A DNA stretch of 64,000 nt, from NCBI GenBank assembly GCA_028386065.3, contig JAKUCV010007109.1, positions 44,254 to 108,253 on the forward strand, read 5' to 3'. Every line of letters begins with the position of its first letter. Position 1 is the stretch's first letter. This DNA comes from Turnera subulata (Eukaryota > Streptophyta > Magnoliopsida > Malpighiales > Passifloraceae). The notes beneath the pieces were generated by a model. It made no database searches, was not told the DNA's origin, and saw nothing but the letters and a program-made list of their open reading frames with translations. Below, piece by piece: positions 1-11,077 of this stretch. Both the position numbers and the translations under genes were made by a program.

Positions 1-2159
1 CTGTTTATCTTTCGTCGGTGAGCGTTTCGGACTCACCCCTCGCCTGCGGGGTTTCATCCCGTAGGATGAGTTGTTTGATGTACAGGCTTGGTGCATACCC
101 GACAGGCTGCGGCGTTATCCCTTGGACGGGCTTGGATCCATAGGTTGCATGTGTCGCATACAGTGTTAGTGAGTTTAAGTCTTCCGTTGTGCATATTGTT
201 ATTGTTGTTGGGCCATTGGGCCGGGATTTATTATTTATGATGTTTTACTATTTTGGGCCGTTGGGCCGAGTTATGGTTGTTTACACTGTATGTTAGGCCT
301 TGTTGGGCTGGGTTGTCACAGTTCCGGCACGTGTTTACTGTGTACGGTAAATACTGGTCGGGGCGTTTCATCTTGATTGGTTTTGGGGATGTTTATCCCC
401 GTGTTGAGTTTTTGGATATTAATCCTTGTGCCTTTTTGGTTTAAAGTATAATGGAATAAATAATCAAATGTGATAAGGATGTCGATCCTTGATTTTGGAT
501 AGGGATGTCTATCCCGGTATTTTGGTTAGGGATGTTGATCCCTGTGGTTTGGTTTTGATGATGATGATATAATTGTCACGTTGTAGGTAGTGGTACGACT
601 CGATGGTTTGAGACTGATTTGTGGTGGCCATGACCTGGGTTACTTGTGATAAGCATGTCTATGCTTGGGATGTCTATCCCGTGATTATTTTTGGGATGTC
701 TATCCCTGGGTTCGTATTTTTGGGATGTCGATCCCTGGGTTCTCTTGGATTTGGTCTGGCACCCGAAATATGTTGATAACCAGGTCTGACCCCTAGCTTA
801 TCCGTGACAGGGCCCGGAAAGATAAAATTGGAAATTGGATTTTATTTGAGTCTTTTGGTCTTGGACCACTTTTGGGTCGAGTCTTTTGATTTGGTGTATT
901 TTGGTGGTTTTTGCTTGTTTTCGACCTTGAGTAATTATAGTGTTGCATATTTATTGTCTATCCTTCGTCGGTTAGCACTTCGGACTCACCCCTCACCTGC
1001 GGGCTTTCATCCTGTAGGATGAGTTATTTGTGGTACAGGTTTGATGCATTCCAGACAGACTGCGGTGTTATCCCTTGGACAGGACTCGGATCCATAGTTT
1101 GCATCTATGTCGCATACAGTGTCTTTGTGAGTTATTAAGTCTTCTACTGTGCATTGTTTTTACTATTGATGGGCCATTGGGCCGGTTATGAAGTTATTGA
1201 TGTTTTTATTTTGGGCTGTTGAGCCCGAGTTTCTGTTGTATACACTGTATGTTGGGCTTGGTTGGTTGGGCCGTCACAGTTCCGGCACGTGTTTACTGTG
1301 TACGGTAAATACGGGTCGGGGCATTTTATGAGCCAATTGAGTTTAATTGTGGTATTATTACTGTTGTTGTTGAATTGTTGATTGTGGATTTACTGTTATG
1401 ATGAGATAATTGGATAATTGGAAGTTGTGTTGACGACTTATTTGTCACTAGGAAAGTAGTGGTACGACTAGATGGTTAGAGACTGTTTTGTGGTGGCTAT
1501 GATCTGGGTTGCTTGTGATAAGTATGTCTATGCTTGGGATGTCTATCCCGTGATTATATTTTTGGGATGTCGATCCCTAGGTTCTCTTGGATTGATCTAG
1601 CACCCGAAACATGTTAATAACCAGGTACGACCCTAACTTGTCCAGGGACAAGGCCACGAAAGATAAAATTTGGTAATAATAGATATTCTTTTGGTCTTGG
1701 CTCAGTTATATTCTGGTTATTTCACTGTTATGTCTTTTGCTGGAATTTTACTTCGAAAGTATCGTGTTGCTTGCATATTGCTGTTTATCCTTCGTCGGTG
1801 AGCACTTCGGACTCACCCCTCGCCTTCGGGGTTTCATCCCGTAGGATGAGTTGCTCGTAGTACAGGTACGTGGTTCGGCCAACTGCTGTTTCTGCTCCAC
1901 CAGTCCCCGGATCCATACCTCCGCTGCATCTCATTTTGAGTCTTCCGCTGCTAATATTTTATATGTTGTTGTATCATGTAATATATGTTTCTGCTACTGT
2001 TGTTGTGGTTTGAATAATGGTCCCCGGGATCGGGAGACGGATGTTGTATTTGAGATTGCTTGTGTTGTATTATATATTGTATGTACTGTCTGCTACTGGA
2101 ATAAGAACTGTTCTGGCACGTGTTTACTGTGTATAGTAAATACGGGTCGGGGCGTTTCA
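1..2159 (+). repeat. Tandem array of degenerate LTR 3' ends
   Basis: Three partial copies of the LTR family of the elements at 16.5-27.9 kb lie head to tail on the plus strand. Copy ends are recognisable at about 370, 1330 and 2159; the first and third read GGGGCGTTTCA, the second is degraded. The second (about 371-1330) and third (about 1331-2159) units share an ordered series of blocks: a run of GGGATGTC-ATCCC minirepeats, a block beginning CACCCGAAA, and a final block that includes a short stretch ending GTTTACTGTG. The first unit starts outside the window. No gag-pol sequence and no primer-binding site are visible between the units. The ORFs here are not convincing genes. Confidence 0.75.
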
Positions 2160-3869
2160 GATGAGGTGCTGTAATATTTTTTAAAAAACAACCATGGTTT
2201 GAGGCTCGCCTTTCTCATTTTTTATTATTTTATAAGGGATCATAATGAATTTTTTAAAAAATTATGGGGACTAAAATAATACTATATAGACATATAAAGA
2301 CTAAAAATCTGCAAAGGTAATAGAAAATTAGGCAGTAATTTAGACGGAGACTCATTTAGTATTCTTTTCAAATGTTATAGGACTCGAATGAGTCGTTTTT
2401 TCGTTTTAGGACTCAAACGAGTTTTCGCTAGAAATTATAGGATCCACGGTGTGATTATCCCGTATGTAAAAGGGTGCTCCCTCTGATAATGTGTAGTTGA
2501 TTCAAGTTTATTCTCGTGGGTTTTTTCTACTCGAACTTGACTAAAGACCAAAAGAAAGAACACCTTCGTTCGGAAGAATATCGAGTGCATTCAAATTTCA
2601 ATGGCAAATGGTAATTGATCACTGATGAATTTTTTTCTCTCCTTTTTTTTTCTTAATTTTTTTGCTTTTCCGATTTTCCAATTGAATTAGAAAGGAAAAT
2701 ATGAGAGGGAAATAGATGGATAAATATTTAAGAATTCAGATATTACGGGACCCACTACACGTGTCAGCACCTCGTGCATTACCAACTGCCAAACGGAATT
2801 TGGACAAAATTATAAGGTAAAATACAAGTTCAGGATCAAATCCCTGGAAAAAAGAGTAGGGACAAACATTTAAGAAATTGGAAGAGTGAGAGGAACATTA
2901 AAAAAATTAATACCTTGTTTTATGTGAAAAAACAACTGTTATGAAATATGATTTTTTTCTTTTTCTTTTTTGTAATTGATGGCACAATTTCATTGTATAT
3001 AAGGCATTAGCCGATATTGCCCTTAGACCAAAAATAAAATATGACTAATTTGAAAGGTTAAACCAATATATATATCACTAAATTTAAAAAATGAGAAAGT
3101 CTTTGTCAGATTGTTTCTTATGGATCATTATTGATTTTTCAAATATGACCAAACAGGGATTTTTTTTTTCTCGAGATAACAGGCATCTTCCAAGTATGTC
3201 TGTATGCAGTGTTAGCTTTATATTCCAAAATTCAATAGCCTGCAGCTTCATTATCAAGGAATTTTCACTGGATGCCCTCTAAAGTACAAGTTGAAAAAGA
3301 TAAATTCCCCCACCCTCTTGTGGATTTTAGGAACTTGCCAGAGACAAGTATTTATAGGGGTGCAATGTCTTACTGCTAAGTGCTAATTAAATCCCAAACA
3401 AGTCTTTGCCAGTAAAATTTGGATACATTTTATTTATGCTAAAAAATCTGGATACATATGTATCTAAATTTTAATGTTAAATTTAATTTGCCTAGGCTTT
3501 TCAGTGGCTCTGATACAACAAATTAGAGGGAATATCCTCAACAAAGGAGAAGCTAGAAGGAAAATTGAAACATTAAGAAGGGTGCTTAAACAAAGCAGGA
3601 TTTCTTATTAGGCATAATTGCATCATTTTGGTGTACATTGAACCCGGGTCAAAGAGAAAATCTAAATGTACATCCAGAACACACAAAATCTAATTGTGTG
3701 GGTGCTTATCATACATATTATTATAAAAGAATTCTACGAATAGATGCTATAAAGCTTATTTTCACAACGAATCTTGAAAAAAATACATAGAAAGGCACAC
3801 AATCTCTATCTTTACCCACTTTCATGAATTATTCCTTATACCAGAGTGGTTAGCAAGAGCTTCAAGAGC
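2160..3869. other. AT-rich spacer downstream of catalase copy 1
   Basis: I see no gene here. About 3420-3680 is similar to 9170-9390, the sequence beyond the 3' end of catalase copy 2, so it belongs to the duplicated unit. The rest is AT-rich with homopolymer runs. Confidence 0.6.
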
Positions 3870-6474
3870 TCACAGCTTCAACTTGAGAAGATTAGCTAGC
3901 CTCTGTCCCAAATTCTTATCAGCCTGCAGTGACACAACACGAGTTAATGAAGCACATTCATTGATTTGTGTCACTTAAACTAAAACATCAACTATATATT
4001 TAGTATCAAAAAACATCAACTATATATATTGCCTTCCAAAACACATAGAATCAATTCCTGAAAACAGAATCACCATCCAAGCATGAATTCCATTGAAACA
4101 ATGGTCATTTCTGTATGTCTATGCATGGGGTGATAAAGAGTTATTACCTGATTACAATAGGAGACAAAAGTCTTGCGGACTTCATCTTTAGTCCTAGGGT
4201 CAGACAAGGCCTGCCCCAAACGTTGAATAAACCGCTCTTGCCTATAGGAAAATAATCAAACAAATTAAAAAGGTGAATTCCTTAAACATCTAAATACCCA
4301 GATCATCAAACACCCAGCAAAGACACGAATTGCCTTATACTAGTTTCAAAGGTAATGATACCTCTCTGGATCGAAGGAACGGAATCTTTCCCCTGGTTGC
4401 TTGAAGTTATTTTCCTTAGAGATCTCGCGCTGTAATAAGTAACCCATAAGTCACAATAGGAGTTGCACTTGAGTTGAACATTGAAGTAATCAAGAATATT
4501 ATGTAAGTTCAAATTAAAAATTTTGAACATCTAAAAGCTTTGAACACCAAGGAAAGTAAAGTAATGAAGAAACAAATTACCCTCTCACGTCTGCCACTTA
4601 AGCTGGCAGAATTAATGCGATACTTCTTGGCTGGACGAACATCATCATACTCCGAAGGGACGTAGTTAACCTACAAATAAGAAACATAGACATATCATGA
4701 GTCCCAATTAGCTAGAGAACTCAAAATGGTATTCATCAATGTAAAAATGAGAGAAGAGAGACCATATATATATACCTCTGCCTTTCTCTTGGTAAAATTC
4801 ATTAAACCATCATAGTTATTATTATGGTACTCGGTCTTCGGGGCATTGACGGGAAGGAGCAAATAGTTTGCTCCAAGACGGTACCTTTGTGCGTCACCAT
4901 AAGCAAAGAGTCTACCTTGGAGCAACTTATCATCAGAATAATAGATTCCAGGCACCACATGAGCAGGATTAAAGGCAAGCATCTCAGTCTCGTTAAAGAA
5001 GTTATCCACATTCTTGTTTAGCACCATCCGCCCCACGGGGCGGAGAGGAAATTTGTCTTCGGGCCAAATCTTAGTAACATCAAGTGGGTCAAAGTCATAC
5101 TTGTCTTCATCGGCTGGATCCATTGTTTGAATGTAGAGTTTCCACTCAGGGAAGTCTCCAGCCTCGATGGTATCATAGAGATCCTGAGTGGCGTGGCTGT
5201 GATTGGTTCCACCAACCTGGACTGCCTCGTCATCCATTAAGGACTTGACCCCTTGGGAGGATATCCAATGGAACTTCACGTACACCACCTTTCCGTCCTT
5301 GTTGATGAGAGTGTAGGTGTGGTTACCATATCCGTTCATGTGCCTGTAGTTGAGTGGAATACCCACATCATCAAAGAAGTAGGTAACCATATTCAGGCTC
5401 TCAGGGAATTGTGAGAGGAAATCAAACACCCTCCACATTTCTTGAATATGGTTCCTGGGGTTGGGTTTGAAAGCGTGAACAATATCAACGAACTTCATTG
5501 GGTCACGGATGAGAAATACGGGGAAGTTATTTCCAACCAAATCATAATTACCCTGTAAAGAAACAATAATAGAGAAATTAGCAAGCGAAAGATCTAAGAG
5601 ATTTGAGACCAAGGGAAATGACGAATGTTTTATATATATATATAGAAGGAAATATTGGGTGGCTACCTCTCTGGTGTAAATTTTCACGGCAAAGCCACGG
5701 GGATCTCTTAGAGTTTCAGGACTGCCACGCTCATTGATGATGGTTGAAAACCTGGCGATAAGGGGGGTTTGGACACCAGGGGCACGCAGGAAATCAGCCA
5801 TGGTTACATCGGTTACATCATGAGTGACTTCGAAGAATCCTTTGGCACTGGCTCCCCTGGCATGAACCACACGCTCAGGAATGCGTTCCCTGGTGAAATG
5901 AGCCATCTTCTCTATAAACTGATAGTCTTCAAGCAGAATAGGGCCTGTTTTTACAAAACATATATTAGGCCTCAACAGAATATCAAATCTCACGTAGCAT
6001 ACATATATATAGGGTTATTAGTTTGCTCTGTAATTAACAGGTAGCACCTCGCCAGACTAGAAGTCCTTGAATGCATGTGCAAATGAAAATTAGATAGACT
6101 TAGCAATATTCTTAGAATGATCACCTCTTGTTCCGACAGTAAGTGCTGAATCATCGTTATAAACTGGTGCTCCGGCGTTTGTGCTCAAGAATTTAGAATT
6201 GTTGTCGTCGGATGGAATGAACTGCATCAAACAAAACACAAACAATTGCACATCAGTAATTTGAGGCTGGCTAGATAAGAAAATGCTAACATCTTCAAAA
6301 ACAACAAGAAAGTTAAAAGGAAGGCTAATGAGCCCATAAGGCCAGCAATTTAGCTTGAATAATGGTCTATGCAACTAAGAAATTAAAGGAAAATGATTTA
6401 CTTAGAGATCAAAGAACCCAAGAAGGGTACACTAGCTGGCTAAGATCAGTGGTACGTACCTTGTAAGGATCCAT
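3870..6474 (-). CDS. CAT: Catalase copy 1 (divergent subfamily, catalytic residues kept)
   Basis: Heme catalase: converts H2O2 to water and oxygen, normally in peroxisomes. I assemble eight exons with GT-AG splice sites: complement of 3870..3923, 4148..4241, 4362..4429, 4581..4670, 4776..5552, 5667..5944, 6125..6221, 6460..6474. They give 490 aa starting MDPYK, against 492 for a typical plant catalase. Distal His65 (VVHARG), Ser104 (ARFST), catalytic Asn138 (GNNFP) and the proximal heme ligand Tyr348 (RLFAY) are present. After Tyr348 the protein reads GDAQRYRLG, where conventional catalases have a form of xDTHRHRLG. The protein ends in LKL after GQRLANLL and lacks the usual longer tail. It is the leftmost, most downstream copy of the array. 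It may be active; targeting and activity are inferred. Confidence 0.93.
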
Positions 6475-6623
6475 ATTGTCTTAGTATTGGAGAGAGAAGA
6501 GAGAGCTTTGGATTTCTCTAGACGTTTTGGGTTCAAGGAAAAGAAAGAATGTGTAGATGTTTTGGTTCGAAAAGAAGAAATAATGTGTAGATGTTTGTGG
6601 TGAACAACGAAGATCGGTCCTCA

Positions 6624-6630
6624 TTTTATA
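6624..6630 (-). promoter_or_regulatory. TATA box of catalase copy 1
   Basis: On the minus strand this reads TATAAAA followed by TGAGGACC, 150 bp upstream of the start codon. The same TATAAAA-nGAGGA block precedes all five catalase genes, which supports it as the core promoter. Confidence 0.7.
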
Positions 6631-7243
6631 GGGGGAGCTGATGAGGAGACCTGTTGTAGGTCAATATTAATTTTCAATTCTTTTTTCTTTTTCTAGATAG
6701 ATTGAATATTTTTTTTTACAAGTGTTCCGAGTCTATAAGGAACACACCCACGAAATATCTTTAGGACGACAACTTGACTAATTCAATTACGTCGAAACGT
6801 ACATGCAACAGGAACAGAAAGAGATATATCCTGGCTGGTATATACTATATACTAGAAGAAAAGACTTTTTTTCTAATTGTAAGAGCAAGGAACTAGCTAG
6901 GTTGACCTTTGATCTTTTCACCAAACCTCAAACAGCAAACACGCAACTTAATTTAACACCACGTGCGAAAGAAGATGGCGATCTTAATTTTACAGGTCAA
7001 GTTTGTCTGAAGATATAGCAAGTTGAATTTTTGATGTAGTTGAATTCCCAACACGGTTTAATTTCTTTGTACTGTTCTACTGGAAGAAGTTATAGTAGAA
7101 CGCAAGTGGTGTTACGGTGACTATTCCGATTCACATATTCAAAAGAGGAAGGCCAACTTTCTTGTTTGCTTCAGCCATCTTTCTTGACGTGTACCGCTGT
7201 GAGCTCCATTGGTGATGGCTAGCTTCAACTTTCACATTTATAA
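6631..7243. other. Spacer upstream of catalase copy 1
   Basis: Presumed upstream promoter region of copy 1. It is AT-rich, contains no gene, and shares short blocks with the spacers upstream of copies 2-4 (for example the AGCAAACACGCAACTT block near 6930). Confidence 0.5.
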
Positions 7244-7675
7244 ATCAAGGTTATTAAATTCGGCCCGGCTACTGACCCATTATAATGGTCGGGTTGCGGG
7301 TTTAAGGGTCTGATCGAGGTTCAACCGGGTATGACCACTGTTTAAATTAATAGTGAAAAATCAGTTTTTTAGAAATGGTCAAATAAAAAAGTCTGACCAT
7401 AGCCCAAGATAAAATTATGAAAATTTTGATTCTTAACCAGTGAAAATTGGAAACGGGTCGCTAAACTCAGAAGACCCGGAGAACCCGCCATGACCCAGCC
7501 GGTTTTTTAGATATTATAATCCGGAGGGGTAAAAAACTCGGATTTGCCTCCGAGTCACAGTCATCCGGGTCCAACCGGTCGGGCCGGGCTGGATTCAAAC
7601 CCGGTTCGACCACTGAACCGTGACCCACGACTTTTGCTGGGTCTGTGCCCGGGCCGGGTCTGACAATTATGATAT
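7244..7675. repeat. GGGCCGGGTCTGA-type MITE, copy 1
   Basis: A repeat of about 430 bp, rich in CCGG and GACCC motifs. It matches 9801-10073 in reverse orientation and, more distantly, 28494-28886. The ends are weak inverted repeats (TTATTAAATTCGGCCCGG against GGGCCGGGTCTGACAATTAT). It has no coding capacity, so it is a non-autonomous DNA element. Superfamily not assigned. Confidence 0.6.
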
Positions 7676-7870
7676 ATAGAGTATTTAGGCAATTAGGCTC
7701 CACCTTACATATAGTAATCTGCTGTTCCAAGATAAGATGCAAGGATTTGAATTTTTTGGTAATAATAAGATCAGATCGACGTACGACACGTCGCTTTCTT
7801 ACTTGTCGTAATTGATAGGGGGCGTTATTAAGATTGAAGAACTCGAGTATAAGTGACAGTTGCAGCCTTT

Positions 7871-7871
7871 A

Positions 7872-7934
<63 letters not shown>
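7871..7934. repeat. (AAT)n microsatellite
   Basis: About 21 nearly perfect AAT units. Interrupted versions occur at matching places in the other catalase spacers (near 37997 and 43711), so this is an expanded allele of an ancestral AT-rich tract. Confidence 0.95.
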
Positions 7935-7935
<1 letters not shown>

Positions 7936-9597
7936 TGCAGCATTTGTATAAGAAAAAATTTCGTCACTTATAATACGTTAGTACGGATATTTGGGTACTT
8001 TATTGTCCTAATTAAATATGTAAACGTCTCTCGGCTGCTGCAGCTTTTTTTTGGGTACATGGCTGCAGTCTTTTTTTTTTCTCCAATATTATAGATAAAG
8101 TATAATCAATAATGGATTAGCATAAAAAAAAAATAATCAATAATGGATAAGAGAACATGGCCGGTAAGGCGTTTTCTTTGTTGTTTCCTTTTATCTTAGT
8201 TTAGAAGTATTAGAATTTGTTTAGTGCCTTTTTCTAATCAGACTTTCTTCCTAATTTAGTAAGTTCAAAAAACAGACAATCTCATGAGTCATGACGAAGG
8301 GGAAAGCACTGGAATATCCAGAGGTTGCATCAGACCAATTCCTTTTCTAGAAACCCACGGCTTATATATCCCCATCAACTTCAGCAAATATTGATGTTTA
8401 TTTTCAGTTTATTTTCTTTTCTCTACAACGGAAGAAATTTAACGTAAAAAAATATATTTTTAGAAAAACCTGTCAATTACTTGTAAAATAGTTCGCAGTC
8501 CACTCAATTTATATGTTCTGGCTAATCGCTTTTGGTGATTTTTCATAAAGTATATCAACTATTCCTATAAGGCTATAATACACCTACATGTATCTGCTGT
8601 CCTACGTATTTAATATGTTAATGAGATAGTATTAACGTGATTCTCGAAAAGAAAAAAATACTACTACTAAAGCGAAACAATGATAAACTAAGTAATGGTA
8701 ATTTACCATGCCGATAAATTATATTCAATTTTTGGATTTTTGAAATATTCTTAAAATCTGGATACATTTGTCTCTTTAGGTGAATAATAGGGGCCATGGC
8801 CCATTGAATTTGCTAACCATCAACACAAAGACCATACATTTGATCAAAAAAAATAACACAAAGACCAGGTAAAGCAACACCGCGTAAGTCATCCTGATAC
8901 ACATGTCAACATATAAGAGGCACAAAGAGCTAAGTATGTAGAACTAATAAGTATATATATTGAACAATATCCACTAGAGCCATATTTGCCAAGAAATCGG
9001 CCGCAAGCCGGAACTTTGGTCTAGTAACTGGAAAATCTGGAGCAATAATGGTTAGAGAGACCTTTTGCTACACACCTGCAAACTATGGACAAAAACAGCA
9101 GAATCTGACTCCAGAACAATTTGGCAATAACCCAGTTGCGAAGCATACAATTGTAATTCTGGATACATTTGTTCATGCTTTAAAAAAATGGATACATACA
9201 GTTTCTCAATCTAAATTTTAAGGTTAGTTTTAGTTTGCCTAGTGTTTTTTTTAGCGTGGCCCTGATACCTTAGAGGGGAAATTCTCGACCGTGGGAAAAT
9301 TGAAACATAAACAATGTGCTTAAACAAAGCAAGATTTATTTATTAGGTATAATTCCGTCATTTTGGTACAACCGAGACAAAGAGAAAATCTAAAGGCGTG
9401 CTTGGAATTGTCTTCTCTTCTTTGTTTCTGAGAATAATTTTCAAGAATTAACTTTTTAAAAAAAACTTTTTCCACAAGAAAACAAGAATTCAAAAAATTA
9501 TTTGGATTTTTTATTTTTAAGAGAAATCCATACATGCCCAACAATCCATTTTCTCCGCTCTCACAAAATCCACATATCCCCACCAACACCCATCACT
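7935..9597. other. Spacer between catalase copies 1 and 2
   Basis: No gene seen. About 8630-8815 is clearly similar to 27998-28180 downstream of copy 3. About 9170-9390 is similar to 3420-3680 downstream of copy 1. The spacer is therefore part of the segmental duplication. Confidence 0.6.
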
Positions 9598-9761
9598 TAC
9601 AACGACTTCCTAAGGTCTAGGTTTCGAGTCCTGGTGGAAGCGGGCGTATAAAAATTGTGCTATTGGTAGTGGTCCGACCTCACAAGGGTGACACATCGAG
9701 TCACAGGGAGAGATTAGTCCGGTAGTCGACTCGGATACTCGTCTAATATCAAAAAAAAAAA
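9598..9761 (+). mobile_element. SINE (5'-truncated), copy 1
   Basis: Contains a pol III B-box-like GGTTTCGAGTCC, then the block GGGAGAGATTAGTCC, a GGATACTCGTCTA end and an 11 bp A tail at 9751-9761. The same 3' block and A tail occur on the minus strand at 38677-38785. The two copies define a SINE family. No clear A box is present, so the 5' end is probably missing. Confidence 0.65.
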
Positions 9762-9800
9762 GATCTCTTTTTGAAACAGACATACATAGCTTCAAACCAT

Positions 9801-10073
9801 TATTGTCAAACCCGGCAGGGTCATGGTGGGTTCTCCAGGTCTTCCAGGTTTAATGACCCGGTTTCGATTTCTACTGGGTTAAGAATCAAAATTTTCACAA
9901 TTTTATTTTGGTCAGGCCATGGTTCAGACATTTTTATTGGACCATTTCTAAAAAAAATGAATTTTTACTATTAATTCAAATACTGGTCAAACCCGGTTGA
10001 ACATTAGTTAAACCTCTAAACCCGCGACCTGGCCATTATACCGGGTCAATGGCCGGCCGGGTTTAATAACCTT
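9801..10073. mobile_element. GGGCCGGGTCTGA-type MITE, copy 2, with target duplication
   Basis: A 273 bp element, the reverse complement of much of 7244-7675 but lacking that copy's inner segment. Ends are TATTGTCAAACCCGGC and CCGGGTTTAATAACCTT. It is flanked by a direct 12 bp GCTTCAAACCAT at 9789-9800 and 10074-10085, so the insertion boundaries are well defined. Confidence 0.72.
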
Positions 10074-10085
10074 GCTTCAAACCAT

Positions 10086-11077
10086 CATCATCATAGCCGT
10101 AGCCAACATTGTCGTCAATCATTATTGACGTTGTCACTGTCGTCATCGACGTCGCCACCATCATCGCCATCGCCGCTACAACCCACATCCATAGTCATTC
10201 CAATTCAATTAATTTCACCAACACAACCCTGATAATTAAATCTCTAACTATAGGAAACTTCAAAGGCTTGAAACCAACCAACCCCTAATACACAAGAAGC
10301 TGAATTGAGAACGAGCATTTAGAGCTCAACAACCGTATCAAAAAAGCACACTAAAAGGTAATGCAAATTTGTCCGATAAACAAAGGAGGAAAGCACTCGC
10401 ACCAGGCCACCACTAGCACAAGAGCATAAGAAGTCAACTTAGTCAAAAAAAAGAACCATTTGTAGTGCTAGATGTTGATGAAGTGGAAAATATCAATTGA
10501 AACCCAACATATAAAAGAGTGGAAGAACTATATGAAGGTGAAGAAAAAAGGAAGAACAGATTATGTTCCACATTGTAACACTAGCACTAGCTCACATATA
10601 TAATAATTAAAAGGTGCGTAATCCGGATCAAATCTAGATTAATTAGGACCAAATTCTGGGTAGATAGCGGATGGGAAACTAAAAACTAGTTGAAAGATTG
10701 GTAGGACAAGCTGAAATAGGTGAAAAATGACTGTTGAACCGTTGAAGACCATTTTTTTAATGCTAATTGATGATTTCATTCATGAATATAAAGAAAACAG
10801 TACCAAGAAGTCATTGAGTCAATGACGCGGCACTACAGGCTAGGAAACATAAAAGAGATAGGATACATAGGAGAGCAAAATAAGGCAGTCGTAGTCAATA
10901 AGAGAAGCAAGTTGAAGAACGTTGCACGAGTTTCAACAGAGAGAAAAAGGCGTTGATCCACTTATTCTATCGAACTTATTCTATAAACTATATAGATAAA
11001 TCACACATTTGGCATCTTTACCCACTATCACATTTATTCGTTAATACTCAGCAAGGATTAGGAAGAGCTTCAGGAAT
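10086..11077. other. Spacer downstream of catalase copy 2
   Basis: Starts with about 100 bp of CAT/GTC trinucleotide-rich low-complexity DNA (10083-10190). The last part (from about 10920) is the catalase 3' flank shared with 28975-29100 and 39820-39870. No gene seen. Confidence 0.55.

Noticed and set aside
7871..7934. CRISPR-like regular repeat
   Set aside because: It is a plain trinucleotide microsatellite in a plant genome.
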